Assembly (NCBI GenBank): GCA_902594745.1
Contig: CACJNF010000004.1
Location: 62,001 to 126,000, forward strand
Direction: 5' to 3'
DNA from: an uncultured Bacteroidota bacterium
Lineage (GTDB): Bacteria; Bacteroidota; Bacteroidia; Flavobacteriales; Flavobacteriaceae
Length of the DNA: 64,000 nucleotides
Made by a program: the position numbers and the translations under genes. The notes beneath the pieces were generated by a model, which did no database searches, had not been told where the DNA came from, and worked only from the letters and a program-made list of their open reading frames with translations. This document shows, piece after piece, positions 18,816 to 27,952 of this stretch (the stretch's first letter is position 1; each line of letters begins with the position of its first letter).

Positions 18816-20258
18816 ATGAAAAAAGTAGGTATTGACTCTATATCATATTATGTTCCATCTCTTTATGTAGATATTGAGGAATTGGCCGAGAAAAGAGATA
18901 TTCCAGCCGAAAAGCTAGTCAATGGATTAGGGCTAAAAAAGATGGCTACTCCTGATTATGATGAGGACGCTGCATCCATTGCTGCAAATTCACTTTTTAG
19001 ACTGATTTCTGAAAACAATATTAATCCTAAAGAAATTGGAAGAGTTTATCTAGGAACAGAGAGTGGTGTTGACTCCTCAAAACCAACATCATCTTATGTT
19101 GTTGAAATTCTTGAAGAAGTATTTAAGGATAAATATGGGGAAAGATGTTTTATGAACTGTGATATTGTTGATCTAACATTTGCTTGTGCAGGCGCTGTTG
19201 ATGCTCTTCAAAACTGTTGTGATTGGGTTAGAAATGGTGATAATAGAAAAGCAGTTGTTATAGCATCAGATATAGCGAAATACGAGCTTAACTCAACCGG
19301 AGAATATACACAGGGTGCTGGTTCAGTATCCATGCTTATCTGTGAAGAGCCTTCCATCATTTCATTTAATGGCTCTTGGGGAGTATCAACAAAAGGTATT
19401 GGTGATTTTTTTAAACCAAGGAGACAATTTAAAAAGGCTAATATTTTAATTGAGGCAGCAAAAATTCTAAATAAAGAAGTCTCCCAAGAAGAAGCGGAAG
19501 TATTGTTAGAAAATTCTCAATCAAAATTCTGGTCTGATACAAATGATATTATTGAAGTATACAAGGAGGAGCCTATTTTTGAAGGTCAGTTTTCTAATGA
19601 GAGTTATAAGGCAAGAGTTTATGAAGCAATTGAAGATTTTAATAATCAAAATGAAAGAAATATTTTAAAAGAATGGGAAAATATAATTTTTCATCTTCCA
19701 TATGCATACCATGGTAGAAGAATGATTACTGACAAATGGATAGAGTGGATGGAAAAAAATGGAGATTCTGAGATTATATACTCTGAAGTAGGTAATCCTG
19801 AGTCTGAGATAGATAAAGATTGGATAAAAAAAGTGTCAAAATCTAGTGTTTATAAAAATTTTGTTGAGCAAAAAATTGCTCCTGGCGAAAAGGCATCCTC
19901 TGAGATTGGAAATATGTATACCGCCTCCATTTTTATGTCATTAATTAGTTCCCTGGTTGAAGCATCTTCAAATGATAATGAATTTGCTAATAAGAAGATT
20001 GGGTTTATTAGTTATGGTAGTGGTTCTAAAGCAAAGATTTTTGAAGGGACTGTGCAAAATAATTGGAAGGATAAAATTGAAAGAATTAAACTATTTCAAA
20101 ATCTAGATTCTAGAAAAAAGATTAGCATAGATATCTATGAGCAACTTCACAAAAGAAAGGTTTCATCAAATATTAATAACAACCAAGGAATTATAAAGTT
20201 GAAGAATATTGACAATGGTGAGTTTACGGAGGGTCTTAGAAACTATTTTAAATATTGA
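18816..20258 (+). CDS. mvaS: Hydroxymethylglutaryl-CoA synthase (mevalonate pathway)
   Basis: A 480-residue HMG-CoA synthase, which condenses acetoacetyl-CoA with acetyl-CoA to give HMG-CoA for isoprenoid synthesis. The catalytic residues are visible: Glu82 in YLGTESGVDSSK, Cys124 in LTFACAGAVDAL, and His293 in FHLPYAYHGRRM. GNMYTASIFMSLI is the conserved C-terminal loop. The opening VGIDSISYYVP is typical for flavobacteria. It carries an additional charged stretch at about 203-240. It has its own promoter and is followed by etfBA 7 bases later. Mevalonate use is normal for flavobacteria, so the link to the lipid island may be only positional. Confidence 0.9.
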   Translation: MKKVGIDSISYYVPSLYVDIEELAEKRDIPAEKLVNGLGLKKMATPDYDEDAASIAANSLFRLISENNINPKEIGRVYLGTESGVDSSKPTSSYVVEILEEVFKDKYGERCFMNCDIVDLTFACAGAVDALQNCCDWVRNGDNRKAVVIASDIAKYELNSTGEYTQGAGSVSMLICEEPSIISFNGSWGVSTKGIGDFFKPRRQFKKANILIEAAKILNKEVSQEEAEVLLENSQSKFWSDTNDIIEVYKEEPIFEGQFSNESYKARVYEAIEDFNNQNERNILKEWENIIFHLPYAYHGRRMITDKWIEWMEKNGDSEIIYSEVGNPESEIDKDWIKKVSKSSVYKNFVEQKIAPGEKASSEIGNMYTASIFMSLISSLVEASSNDNEFANKKIGFISYGSGSKAKIFEGTVQNNWKDKIERIKLFQNLDSRKKISIDIYEQLHKRKVSSNINNNQGIIKLKNIDNGEFTEGLRNYFKY

Positions 20259-20265
20259 TTGAGAT

Positions 20266-21012
20266 ATGAATATATTAGTTTGTATTAGTAATGTTCCTGA
20301 CACTACCTCAAAGATTAATTTTACTGACAGTGACTCTAAATTTGATAAAAATGGAGTTCAATTTATAATAAATCCTAATGATGAGTTCGGTCTAACAAAA
20401 GCTGTATGGATGAAAGACTCAAACAATGCATCAGTTACTGTGCTTACTGTAGGCGATTCCTCTGCTGAAACTATCTTAAGAAAATGTCTGGCAATTGGAG
20501 CTGACAAAGCAATAAGAATAGACTGTGAAGCAAAAGACGCTTATTCTGTTGCTAAAGAAATTGTTTCTCATTGTGAGAGTGTTAAATACGATTTAATAAT
20601 ATGTGGTCGTGAGTCTATTGATTATAATGGTGCTCTTGTGCCAGGTTTACTAGCTGGATATTTAAATTATAATTTTATTACTAATTGTGTGAGTTTAGAA
20701 GTTGAATCTGAAAAAGCAAAATGTGCTAGAGAGATTTCTGGTGGAACAGAATATAGTGAATGTGATCTTCCTTTAGTTATTGGTGCTCAAAAAGGATTGG
20801 TTGAGGAAAGTGATTTAATAATTCCTAACATGAGAGGTATCATGATGGCTCGTCAAAAACCATTAGATGTAAATAAAGCTCAAAACATAAATAGTAGAGC
20901 TATTGATAAGAAGTTCTTTAAACCTGAAGAAAAAAGTGAAGTTAAATTGGTAAAATCAGATGAACTTGATAAGTTAATTGATTTACTAGAGAATGAAGCA
21001 AAAGTAATTTAG
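20266..21012 (+). CDS. etfB: Electron transfer flavoprotein beta subunit
   Basis: A 248-residue EtfB that binds AMP and pairs with EtfA to carry electrons from acyl-CoA dehydrogenases to the quinone pool. It opens with ILVCISNVPDTTSKI and contains VQFIINPNDEFGL, GADKAIRIDC and the DLIICGRESIDYNGALVPG segment, all family hallmarks. It starts 7 bases after mvaS and 4 bases before etfA, so one transcript is likely. The acyl-CoA dehydrogenase at 11.2-12.4 kb is the obvious electron donor nearby. Confidence 0.95.
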   Translation: MNILVCISNVPDTTSKINFTDSDSKFDKNGVQFIINPNDEFGLTKAVWMKDSNNASVTVLTVGDSSAETILRKCLAIGADKAIRIDCEAKDAYSVAKEIVSHCESVKYDLIICGRESIDYNGALVPGLLAGYLNYNFITNCVSLEVESEKAKCAREISGGTEYSECDLPLVIGAQKGLVEESDLIIPNMRGIMMARQKPLDVNKAQNINSRAIDKKFFKPEEKSEVKLVKSDELDKLIDLLENEAKVI

Positions 21013-21016
21013 AAAT

Positions 21017-21964
21017 ATGTCAGTATTAGTATACTCAGAATCTGAAAACGGTAAATTAAAAAAATCATCATTTGAGACTGCATCATATGGAAAGGCTCTA
21101 GCCGAAAAATTAGGATCTAAGCTCATATGTGTAAGTTTTAATTGCTCTGATTCAGAATTATTAAATAAATATGGAGCAGATAGAATAATACATGTTGAGA
21201 GTAGTAGCCTAAAGGAATTTACTGCCAAGACATACTCTCATGCATTATCGCAAGTCATTGAAAATGAAGATGTTTCAGTAGTCATACTTTCTTCATCCGC
21301 GGACGCAAAGTATCTTGGTGCTTATCTGGCTGGAATTACAGACTCTTCATATTTATCAAATGTTGTAGAGCTTCCAGAAAGTTTAAACCCATTTATTGTT
21401 AGAAGAAGTTGTTTCACAAATAAGGCATTTTCTTCTACAGAGATTAATGGTGGTTTAAAAATTATAAGTATTTCATCAAATTCATATGGGATAAAGGAAA
21501 ATAATGGTGATGGAATAATAGAGAATTTAGATTTAAATGAAGTGAGTACAACACTTAAGGTATCAAATGTAGAGAAGCAAAGCGGTAAAGTAACAATAGC
21601 TGATGCTGATATTGTAGTATCAGCTGGAAGAGGTCTTAAAGGACCTGAAAACTGGCATATGATTGAGGAATTAGCAGATGTTCTCGGAGCTGCAACAGCA
21701 TGTTCAAAACCTGTTTCTGATATGGGATGGAGACCACATAGTGAACACGTAGGACAAACCGGTAAGCCTGTCGCATCTAACCTATATATAGCAATTGGAA
21801 TATCTGGTGCAATTCAGCATCTTGCTGGTATAAACTCTTCAAAAGTAAAAGTGGTAATTAATAGTGATCCTGAAGCTCCATTTTTTAAGGCTGCTGATTA
21901 TGGTGTTGTTGGTGATGCTTTTGATGTTATTCCTGAATTAATCAATAAACTTAAAGCCAGATAA
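21017..21964 (+). CDS. etfA: Electron transfer flavoprotein alpha subunit
   Basis: A 315-residue EtfA, the FAD-binding partner of EtfB. The C-terminal FAD domain is fully visible: SAGRGLKGPENWHMIEELA near 195-213, then SKPVSDMGW, QTGKPVASNLYIAIGISGA and NSDPEAPFFKAADYGVVGD. It follows etfB by 4 bases. The gene ends in an AT-rich 142-base spacer facing the convergent DUF4270 gene. Confidence 0.96.
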   Translation: MSVLVYSESENGKLKKSSFETASYGKALAEKLGSKLICVSFNCSDSELLNKYGADRIIHVESSSLKEFTAKTYSHALSQVIENEDVSVVILSSSADAKYLGAYLAGITDSSYLSNVVELPESLNPFIVRRSCFTNKAFSSTEINGGLKIISISSNSYGIKENNGDGIIENLDLNEVSTTLKVSNVEKQSGKVTIADADIVVSAGRGLKGPENWHMIEELADVLGAATACSKPVSDMGWRPHSEHVGQTGKPVASNLYIAIGISGAIQHLAGINSSKVKVVINSDPEAPFFKAADYGVVGDAFDVIPELINKLKAR

Positions 21965-22106
21965 TAGTTTATTCTGATTAAATATTTTTTTTAATAAATT
22001 TTTATTATAATTAAAAATATAATTCTTTAGACTAAACTTAAATTTATATTAATTATAATTACATTATAAGTTTAAACTATTAAAAATAGTGATATTATAA
22101 TATATA
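21965..22106. other. AT-rich convergent intergenic spacer
   Basis: This spacer between etfA and the convergent DUF4270 gene is almost entirely A and T. It contains an 8-bp inverted repeat, TAAACTTA (22033-22040) with TAAGTTTA (22067-22074), with a 26-base loop, too weak to call a terminator. I see no gene in it. Confidence 0.4.
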
Positions 22107-23936
22107 CTAATACTCAGTGTATAAAATCTCTAGTTTAAGCTTCTTAGAAAGATCTTGCTGATTTGGATTTGATCCGAATAAGGCAACAGGGAAAGGCAGA
22201 GAAACTGATGCGTCAGGAATGCTAAGCCTTTTTGGACCAGGAAGATAACCGTTTCTTAAAAAACCATTTTCAATGTCAGATGTAAGCGTTAATCCTAAAT
22301 CTATATTAAGAGAATCATATTTAATAATATTAGATACATGATTTGTTACATTAAATTTATAAGCAATTGGTTTATCATTTGAGTCATATTGAAGTAGTCC
22401 ACCAAACAAATATTTATTTGCATTTACAGAAGCTTCATTGAAATCAACTGTGAAGTCTTTATTATAGTCTTCTATTGGCTCTCCGTCATTATATGAATAT
22501 AAGTAGAGTCTTTTAGGGAGATATTCATATTTAGATCTATGAATATTGTCATCAATGTATAACATGAGATTAGCCTCGTTAACTAAAATATTCTTTGATT
22601 TAAAATTGTTTAAATCAGATGAGATAGAGTTATCTTCAGAAAATAGCTTCAGTTTTGAGAAAAACTTAGACCCATTCAGGTATATCATTTTAGATGGTGT
22701 ACTTTCAGCAGAGGAATTTATTTCATTAACTATTTCCTGATTATATCCACTTTGATTATAAAGATTTATGGTAACACCTCCAAGAGGTATTACATTGGAC
22801 TTTTTCTTCCTCTCAATAATATCATCTAATACATCATCTGTGCCATTGGTATTATAATAATTGTAGTTATATTCAATTACTATCCTTGCATTTAAAATGT
22901 CTAACAACATGTATAAATCATCTGTAAAACTATCTGCTTTTATAATTAATCCTTTAAAATAATTATTGAAGTTTAACTGGTTTATGAGATCATCAGTACC
23001 TTCTTTATTTACTATGGCACGTTGGAAGAATTCTTTTTCAAGAGGGACTCTTATTCTAGGGGTCTCAAAATAATTTACCTCATTTATCTCATTTACATCA
23101 TCAGTTAAAGGGTCGTCCTCTAGATATAGAACAGGAATTTCATCAAAATTAAGACTTACGATGTCATTATGAAATTCTCTACCGTAAAAGCCTTCTTCAT
23201 AAAAATCATCATTAGAAAAATATTCTTTGATAGATTCAAAATTGTTAGAAGGGTCTAAGGAGCTCAGATAATAGGTCAATTCATAAACTTTGAGTCTAAA
23301 TTCTGCATTTCTATTTCCAAATATTGAGTCAATTTCATAAACTTGACTATCAGGATTATAACCGGTAATTTCAGTATCCTGAGGATCTAAAATACCATCA
23401 TTATCTGTGTCTTGGCTAAGGGGGTTGGTGCCTGCTTGAAGCTCTACAATATCCGATAGACCATCATTATCTGAATCACTATTGCTATCGTTTGGGTCAA
23501 CGTCATAAAGGTCAATAACTCCATCATTATCTGAATCGTTGGTATTATTAAAAAATGGCAGATCTAAGTATACGGCTGTTACCTGTTCTTCTTCATTAAT
23601 TACCCTTATATCTTCCAAGCTTCCTTCATTCTCTTCTTCTTGAGAGAAATCTCCAAATGATTGAAGTAAGGAAACATCAAGCTGAGATATAAAGCTCGAA
23701 TTAATTTGTCCAAAAAAATTATCATTATATACTCCTAAATGTACATTTGTAGTATTGTTAGTTTGAACTTTATCAAAATACTCTTGGTATGAAAACACTG
23801 GAAATATTTTTGACTTTAAGTCCTCAAACTGATTGTCATAAAGCTCTATACCTATAGAGTAATAATCCTTATTGCAAGAGGAAATAAATATAACTGAAAG
23901 GCTCAAAAGAATTGTCTTAACTCTCTTCGTAAACAT
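22107..23936 (-). CDS. DUF4270 outer-surface lipoprotein with inserted thrombospondin type 3 repeats
   Basis: A 609-residue lipoprotein with signal peptide and lipobox ISSC (Cys21), followed by the DUF4270 start CNKDYYSIGIELYD. At about 134-187 lies an Asp-rich calcium-binding stretch with three repeats of the form DSDNDGxxD (DSDNDGVIDLYD, DSDNDGLSD, DTDNDGILD), typical of thrombospondin type 3/OmpA-linker repeats. The function of DUF4270 is unknown. It follows the glgA-like gene with a TAATG stop/start overlap, an arrangement conserved in flavobacteria, so the pair is probably translationally coupled. Confidence 0.85.
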   Translation of the reverse strand: MFTKRVKTILLSLSVIFISSCNKDYYSIGIELYDNQFEDLKSKIFPVFSYQEYFDKVQTNNTTNVHLGVYNDNFFGQINSSFISQLDVSLLQSFGDFSQEEENEGSLEDIRVINEEEQVTAVYLDLPFFNNTNDSDNDGVIDLYDVDPNDSNSDSDNDGLSDIVELQAGTNPLSQDTDNDGILDPQDTEITGYNPDSQVYEIDSIFGNRNAEFRLKVYELTYYLSSLDPSNNFESIKEYFSNDDFYEEGFYGREFHNDIVSLNFDEIPVLYLEDDPLTDDVNEINEVNYFETPRIRVPLEKEFFQRAIVNKEGTDDLINQLNFNNYFKGLIIKADSFTDDLYMLLDILNARIVIEYNYNYYNTNGTDDVLDDIIERKKKSNVIPLGGVTINLYNQSGYNQEIVNEINSSAESTPSKMIYLNGSKFFSKLKLFSEDNSISSDLNNFKSKNILVNEANLMLYIDDNIHRSKYEYLPKRLYLYSYNDGEPIEDYNKDFTVDFNEASVNANKYLFGGLLQYDSNDKPIAYKFNVTNHVSNIIKYDSLNIDLGLTLTSDIENGFLRNGYLPGPKRLSIPDASVSLPFPVALFGSNPNQQDLSKKLKLEILYTEY

Positions 23937-24745
23937 TAATCAATATTTTTTAATAAAAAATCCATTAATTTTTCATCTGATGATGAATCCTTAAAAGAAA
24001 GTGAATCCTTTGAATGTTTTTTAACAGAAGACTTTAAATCTTTTTCAATATTGTCAGATGAAAAAATTACTGAATCTGAAAATTTAATCATTAAATTAGT
24101 CAATGAGTTAAAATCTGGTATTGAAATTAAATCTAAGTTCTCATCAATTCCATCAAATTGAATTTTTTTTGCTAAAGTTTTAGATAGGTTGCCATCAAAA
24201 GCTTTTGAGTACAATGATGAAACTATTTTACTTTTTTCAAAAATTGGATCATCAGAATACAATTTTTTAAGATAAAGTGGAAATAATGATGTAAACCATC
24301 CATGAAGAAGAATAATATCTGGAATCCAGTTTAACTTTTTCACTGTTTCAATTACTCCTTTTGTAAAAAATATCATTCTTTCATCATTATCCTTTAATAG
24401 TTTTTCATTTTTATCAAGCAAAAGATCCTTTCTTTTAAAGTATTCTTCATTATCTATAAAATAAACCTGCATTCTTTCTTTTGGTATTGATGCTACTTTA
24501 ATAATTAAAGGCATATATAGATCATTAATAATCATATTCATGCCTGATAACCTTATAACCTCATGTAATTGATGCCTTCTCTCATTAATAATTCCATATT
24601 TGGGCATAAAAATTCTTGTCATACCTCCATTGTCATTAATTTTCCTAGATACAGTAAATGAATTAACTGCCTTCTCAGTTTGAGGTAGATAGGGAACAAC
24701 CTCTGATGAAATGACTAGTATTTTTTTGTCTTTCAGTAACTTCAA
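23936..24745 (-). CDS. Short glycogen/starch synthase-like protein (GT5 N-terminal domain only)
   Basis: A 269-residue protein matching the N-terminal half of glycogen synthases: VISSEVVPYLPQTEKAVNSF, RIFMPKYGIINERRHQLHEV and ILLHGWFTSLFPLYLKKLY are recognisable. The C-terminal Rossmann domain of full-length GlgA (about 470 residues) is absent. This short form is standard in flavobacteria, so it is not a broken gene, but its enzymatic activity is doubtful. The start is TTG at 24745, since no ATG or GTG precedes the conserved region. It is divergent from panC and overlaps the DUF4270 start by one base. Confidence 0.82.
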   Translation of the reverse strand: MKLLKDKKILVISSEVVPYLPQTEKAVNSFTVSRKINDNGGMTRIFMPKYGIINERRHQLHEVIRLSGMNMIINDLYMPLIIKVASIPKERMQVYFIDNEEYFKRKDLLLDKNEKLLKDNDERMIFFTKGVIETVKKLNWIPDIILLHGWFTSLFPLYLKKLYSDDPIFEKSKIVSSLYSKAFDGNLSKTLAKKIQFDGIDENLDLISIPDFNSLTNLMIKFSDSVIFSSDNIEKDLKSSVKKHSKDSLSFKDSSSDEKLMDFLLKNID

Positions 24746-24770
24746 AATCTAAATATTGGCTATAGCTAGG

Positions 24771-24778
24771 CAAAATTA
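24771..24778 (-). promoter_or_regulatory. Candidate -7 box for glgA-like/DUF4270 operon
   Basis: On the minus strand this is TAATTTTG, matching TAnnTTTG, 26 bases before the TTG start of the glgA-like gene, in the 90-base divergent space shared with panC. No clear -33 element is seen. Confidence 0.42.
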
Positions 24779-24835
24779 CGAAAATTATGAGAGTAAGTAT
24801 ATAAAAAGCCTATCTTTAAATTTAATTTCTCATAG

Positions 24836-25657
24836 TTGAGAGTGTTCTCATCCCATAAAGAGCTTTTAAAGTCATTAGATTCTACCAAACTAGTTGGACT
24901 AGTACCAACAATGGGATCTCTTCATAATGGTCATCTTTCCCTTATCAAAAAAGCTGTAAGTGAAAATGAACAAGTAGTCGTTACAATTTATGTAAATCCA
25001 ACTCAATTTAATGATATCAACGACCTGAAAAAATACCCAAGAAATTTAGAGAGCGACATACATAAATTGAGAAATTATAAAAATATATTTATCTACTCGC
25101 CAACAGACAAAGATCTCTATCAAGAGGTTGTTTCTAAAAATTATGACTTAGACAATTTAGACAAAATTCTAGAGGGCAAATTTAGACCTGGGCACTTTAG
25201 TGGAGTTGCTACAATAGTTGAAAAAATGTTTGATATATTCAACCCTGATAATGCCTATTTTGGGGAAAAAGATTTTCAACAACTTAGTATTATTAAAACA
25301 ATGGTCAAAAAACTTGGTATTAAAGTCAATGTTATATCATGCGAAACAATAAGAGAAGCTGATGGGTTAGCAATGAGCTCAAGAAATGAACATATGACTA
25401 AAGGAGAAAGGTTAATTGCAGGAAAAATTAATAAGTTTTTGATAAAGGCAAAAGAGTTATATAAAAATAAAAAAATAGATAAAATTCCAGTTAGTATGAT
25501 AGACGAGATAAACAATTTGAAAAACTGCAAACTTGAATATTTTGAGATTGATAATCTATCAAAATATAGTAGTAGTTTAATGGATGAAGGTGATAGAATT
25601 TTTATTGCATGTTGGGTAGGTAAAACAAGAATAATAGATAATATAACACTAAAGTAA
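24836..25657 (+). CDS. panC: Pantoate-beta-alanine ligase (pantothenate synthetase)
   Basis: A 273-residue enzyme joining pantoate and beta-alanine with ATP in pantothenate/CoA synthesis. The HIGH-type motif GSLHNGHLSLIKKA lies near 27-40. FGEKDFQQLSIIK and the KMSKS-like AMSSRNEHM follow. The start appears to be TTG at 24836 (MRVFSSHKELL); a GTG two codons later is an alternative. It precedes a YbhN/UPF0104 gene by one base. panD, often between these two in flavobacteria, is not in the window. Confidence 0.94.
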   Translation: MRVFSSHKELLKSLDSTKLVGLVPTMGSLHNGHLSLIKKAVSENEQVVVTIYVNPTQFNDINDLKKYPRNLESDIHKLRNYKNIFIYSPTDKDLYQEVVSKNYDLDNLDKILEGKFRPGHFSGVATIVEKMFDIFNPDNAYFGEKDFQQLSIIKTMVKKLGIKVNVISCETIREADGLAMSSRNEHMTKGERLIAGKINKFLIKAKELYKNKKIDKIPVSMIDEINNLKNCKLEYFEIDNLSKYSSSLMDEGDRIFIACWVGKTRIIDNITLK

Positions 25658-25658
25658 T

Positions 25659-26609
25659 TTGAAAAAAAGACTTAAAATATTAATTCCAATAATAGTTGGG
25701 TTCTTCTTTATTTATTTGACTTTTGAATTAACTAGTCCTGAGGAAAGAGCTTTAATATTGGGCTATATAGGTTCTGCCAAAATTGAGTTTGTTTTGACAG
25801 CAATGTTATTAGGAGCATCTGCAGATATGATAAGAGGACTCAGATGGCAACTACTATCTGAATCTTTGGGTTATAAATCAAATAAATTAATTAGTATTGC
25901 AAGCGTATTTATGTGTTATACATCAAATATGGCTATAGCTAGATCAGGTGAATTTGTTAGAGCTTCTGTTCTTAGTAGCTACAATAATATTCCTATAGGG
26001 AAAACACTAGGAACTATTGCTGCAGAAAGGGTTGTTGATATTTGTATATCCCTTTTAATATTAATATCTATTTGGGTTCTTCAATATGAATTAATAATTG
26101 AATCACTATTTGATGATGAGGTATTGTTCTATATAAATGACAACATTGGAGTTATTGTTTTTGTAGTTCTAGCATTTATAATTGTCTCAATTATTTTAAT
26201 CAAAAAAGTAAAAAGACTCAAAAGGTTTTTTAATTCCATTTTAGAAGGACTATTTTCAGTAACTAAGCTTAAATCAAAAATAATTTTGTTTGTTATATTC
26301 TCATTATTAATTTGGACATGCTATATACTTGCTTTTTCAGTGATTAAGTTTTCAGTTCCAGAGTTAAGTGTTATAGATTCAAATTTAATTTTTCCAGCAT
26401 TTGTTGTTGGTGTATACAGCATTTCTCTTTCAAATCATGGACTAGGTGTTTACCCATTAGCAATATCGTTATTCTTAGTTAATTTTGGCATTAATACTGA
26501 GCTGGGGTTAACTTATGGCTGGTTAGCTTGGTCATGTCAAGCAATTATAACTTTGATTTTTGGAGCTCTATCTTTTTTTGTGCTACCTTTGTTAAACGCA
26601 AGTGATTGA
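25659..26609 (+). CDS. UPF0104/YbhN-family membrane protein (lysylphosphatidylglycerol synthase TM region)
   Basis: A 316-residue polytopic inner-membrane protein of the LPG_synthase_TM family, with about eight hydrophobic helices. The conserved blocks are MIRGLRWQLLSESLGY near 58-73, MCYTSNMAIARSGEFVRA near 86-103 and GTIAAERVVDICI near 117. It is the membrane flippase-like part only, with no aminoacyl-transfer domain, so the biochemical role is unknown. The start is TTG at 25659, one base after panC. Its end overlaps the region just before gdhA. Confidence 0.86.
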   Translation: MKKRLKILIPIIVGFFFIYLTFELTSPEERALILGYIGSAKIEFVLTAMLLGASADMIRGLRWQLLSESLGYKSNKLISIASVFMCYTSNMAIARSGEFVRASVLSSYNNIPIGKTLGTIAAERVVDICISLLILISIWVLQYELIIESLFDDEVLFYINDNIGVIVFVVLAFIIVSIILIKKVKRLKRFFNSILEGLFSVTKLKSKIILFVIFSLLIWTCYILAFSVIKFSVPELSVIDSNLIFPAFVVGVYSISLSNHGLGVYPLAISLFLVNFGINTELGLTYGWLAWSCQAIITLIFGALSFFVLPLLNASD

Positions 26610-26610
26610 A

Positions 26611-27951
26611 ATGGACAAAATAATTAAACAATTTTTATCACAAGTAAGTCAAAAAAACCAAAATGAGCCTGAATTTATGCAGGCTGTTACTGAGGTTGCA
26701 GAGACTGTCATTCCTTATATAGTCACCCAAGATATTTATTATGGTCAAAACATTTTACTTAGAATGGTTGAACCTGAAAGAGTAGTGTCTTTCAGAGTTG
26801 CATGGATAGATGATAATGAAGAAATTCAAGTTAATAGAGGGTATAGAATTGAGATGAACTCTGCTATTGGACCATATAAAGGAGGTTTAAGGTTTCACCC
26901 ATCGGTTAACTTGAGCATACTAAAGTTTTTAGCTTTTGAACAAGTATTTAAAAATGCTCTTACAACACTTCCAATGGGAGGTGGTAAAGGAGGTTCAGAT
27001 TTTGATCCAAAAGGCAAATCTGACACTGAAGTAATGAGATTCTGTCAGAGTTTTATGACGGAACTATTTAGACATATAGGGCCTAATAAGGATATTCCTG
27101 CCGGAGATATTGGGGTTGGAGGGAGAGAGATTGGATATCTTTTTGGTCAATACAAAAGATTAAAAAATGAATTTTCAGGTGTTCTAACAGGTAAAGGAAT
27201 ATCATGGGGGGGTTCGCTGATTAGACCTGAAGCAACAGGCTACGGTGTTGTTTATTTCATTGACGAGATGTTAAAAAATATAGGAGAGAGCATGAAAGGA
27301 AAAAAAGTTACTATATCTGGATCTGGAAATGTAGCACAATATGCTACAGAAAAATGTATTGATATGGGGGCGAAGGTTTTAACTCTTTCTGATTCTTCTG
27401 GATTTATATATGATAAAGATGGTATAGATTCTGAAAAACTTAAACATATTATGGAGCTTAAAAATGAAAAAAGGGTTAGAATCTCCGAGTATATCAAGAA
27501 ATATTCCAAAGCAGAATTTTACTCACAAAAATCTCCTTGGAATATTAAATGTGATATTGCCATACCATGTGCTACCGAAAATGAATTAGATAAAGAAGAT
27601 GCAAAATCTCTTATAAAAAACGGATGTAGTGCGGTTGGTGAGGGAGCAAATATGCCATGTACTCCAGATGCCGTTAAGCAATTCATTAATAATAAAGTGC
27701 TTTATGCACCTGGTAAAGCTTCAAATGCTGGAGGAGTTGCAGTATCTGGATTAGAAATGGCTCAAAATTCATTAAAGTACACCTGGACTCGAGATGTTGT
27801 TGACGGTAAACTAAAAGAAATAATGTCTGATATACATACTTCGTGCGTTAAGTATGGTTCTACAAAAGATGAGATAAATTATTTAAAGGGGGCTAATATT
27901 GCAGGGTTTGTTAAAGTAGCTGATGCAATGCTTGCGCAAGGAGTAGTCTAG
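26611..27951 (+). CDS. gdhA: NADP-type glutamate dehydrogenase
   Basis: A 446-residue hexameric glutamate dehydrogenase that aminates 2-oxoglutarate. I choose ATG 26611 (MDKIIKQFLSQVSQ), which follows the upstream stop by one base; a GTG nine bases earlier would overlap that gene. Motifs include YKGGLRFHPSVN, the catalytic-lysine loop PMGGGKGGSDFDPKG near 120-134, and the nucleotide fold ISGSGNVAQYATEK near 230. The length and GGKGGSDFDPKG wording fit the small NADP-dependent bacterial class. It is the main ammonium assimilation enzyme visible here. Confidence 0.96.
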   Translation: MDKIIKQFLSQVSQKNQNEPEFMQAVTEVAETVIPYIVTQDIYYGQNILLRMVEPERVVSFRVAWIDDNEEIQVNRGYRIEMNSAIGPYKGGLRFHPSVNLSILKFLAFEQVFKNALTTLPMGGGKGGSDFDPKGKSDTEVMRFCQSFMTELFRHIGPNKDIPAGDIGVGGREIGYLFGQYKRLKNEFSGVLTGKGISWGGSLIRPEATGYGVVYFIDEMLKNIGESMKGKKVTISGSGNVAQYATEKCIDMGAKVLTLSDSSGFIYDKDGIDSEKLKHIMELKNEKRVRISEYIKKYSKAEFYSQKSPWNIKCDIAIPCATENELDKEDAKSLIKNGCSAVGEGANMPCTPDAVKQFINNKVLYAPGKASNAGGVAVSGLEMAQNSLKYTWTRDVVDGKLKEIMSDIHTSCVKYGSTKDEINYLKGANIAGFVKVADAMLAQGVV

Positions 27952-27952
27952 A

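Noticed and set aside
21965-22106. Terminator or small RNA in the etfA-DUF4270 spacer
   Set aside because: Only a weak 8-bp inverted repeat with a 26-base loop is present; extreme AT content makes such matches expected.
23936-24745. Broken glycogen synthase pseudogene
   Set aside because: The short form has an intact frame, is coupled to DUF4270 and has the same length as flavobacterial relatives I recall, so it looks like a maintained short family member.
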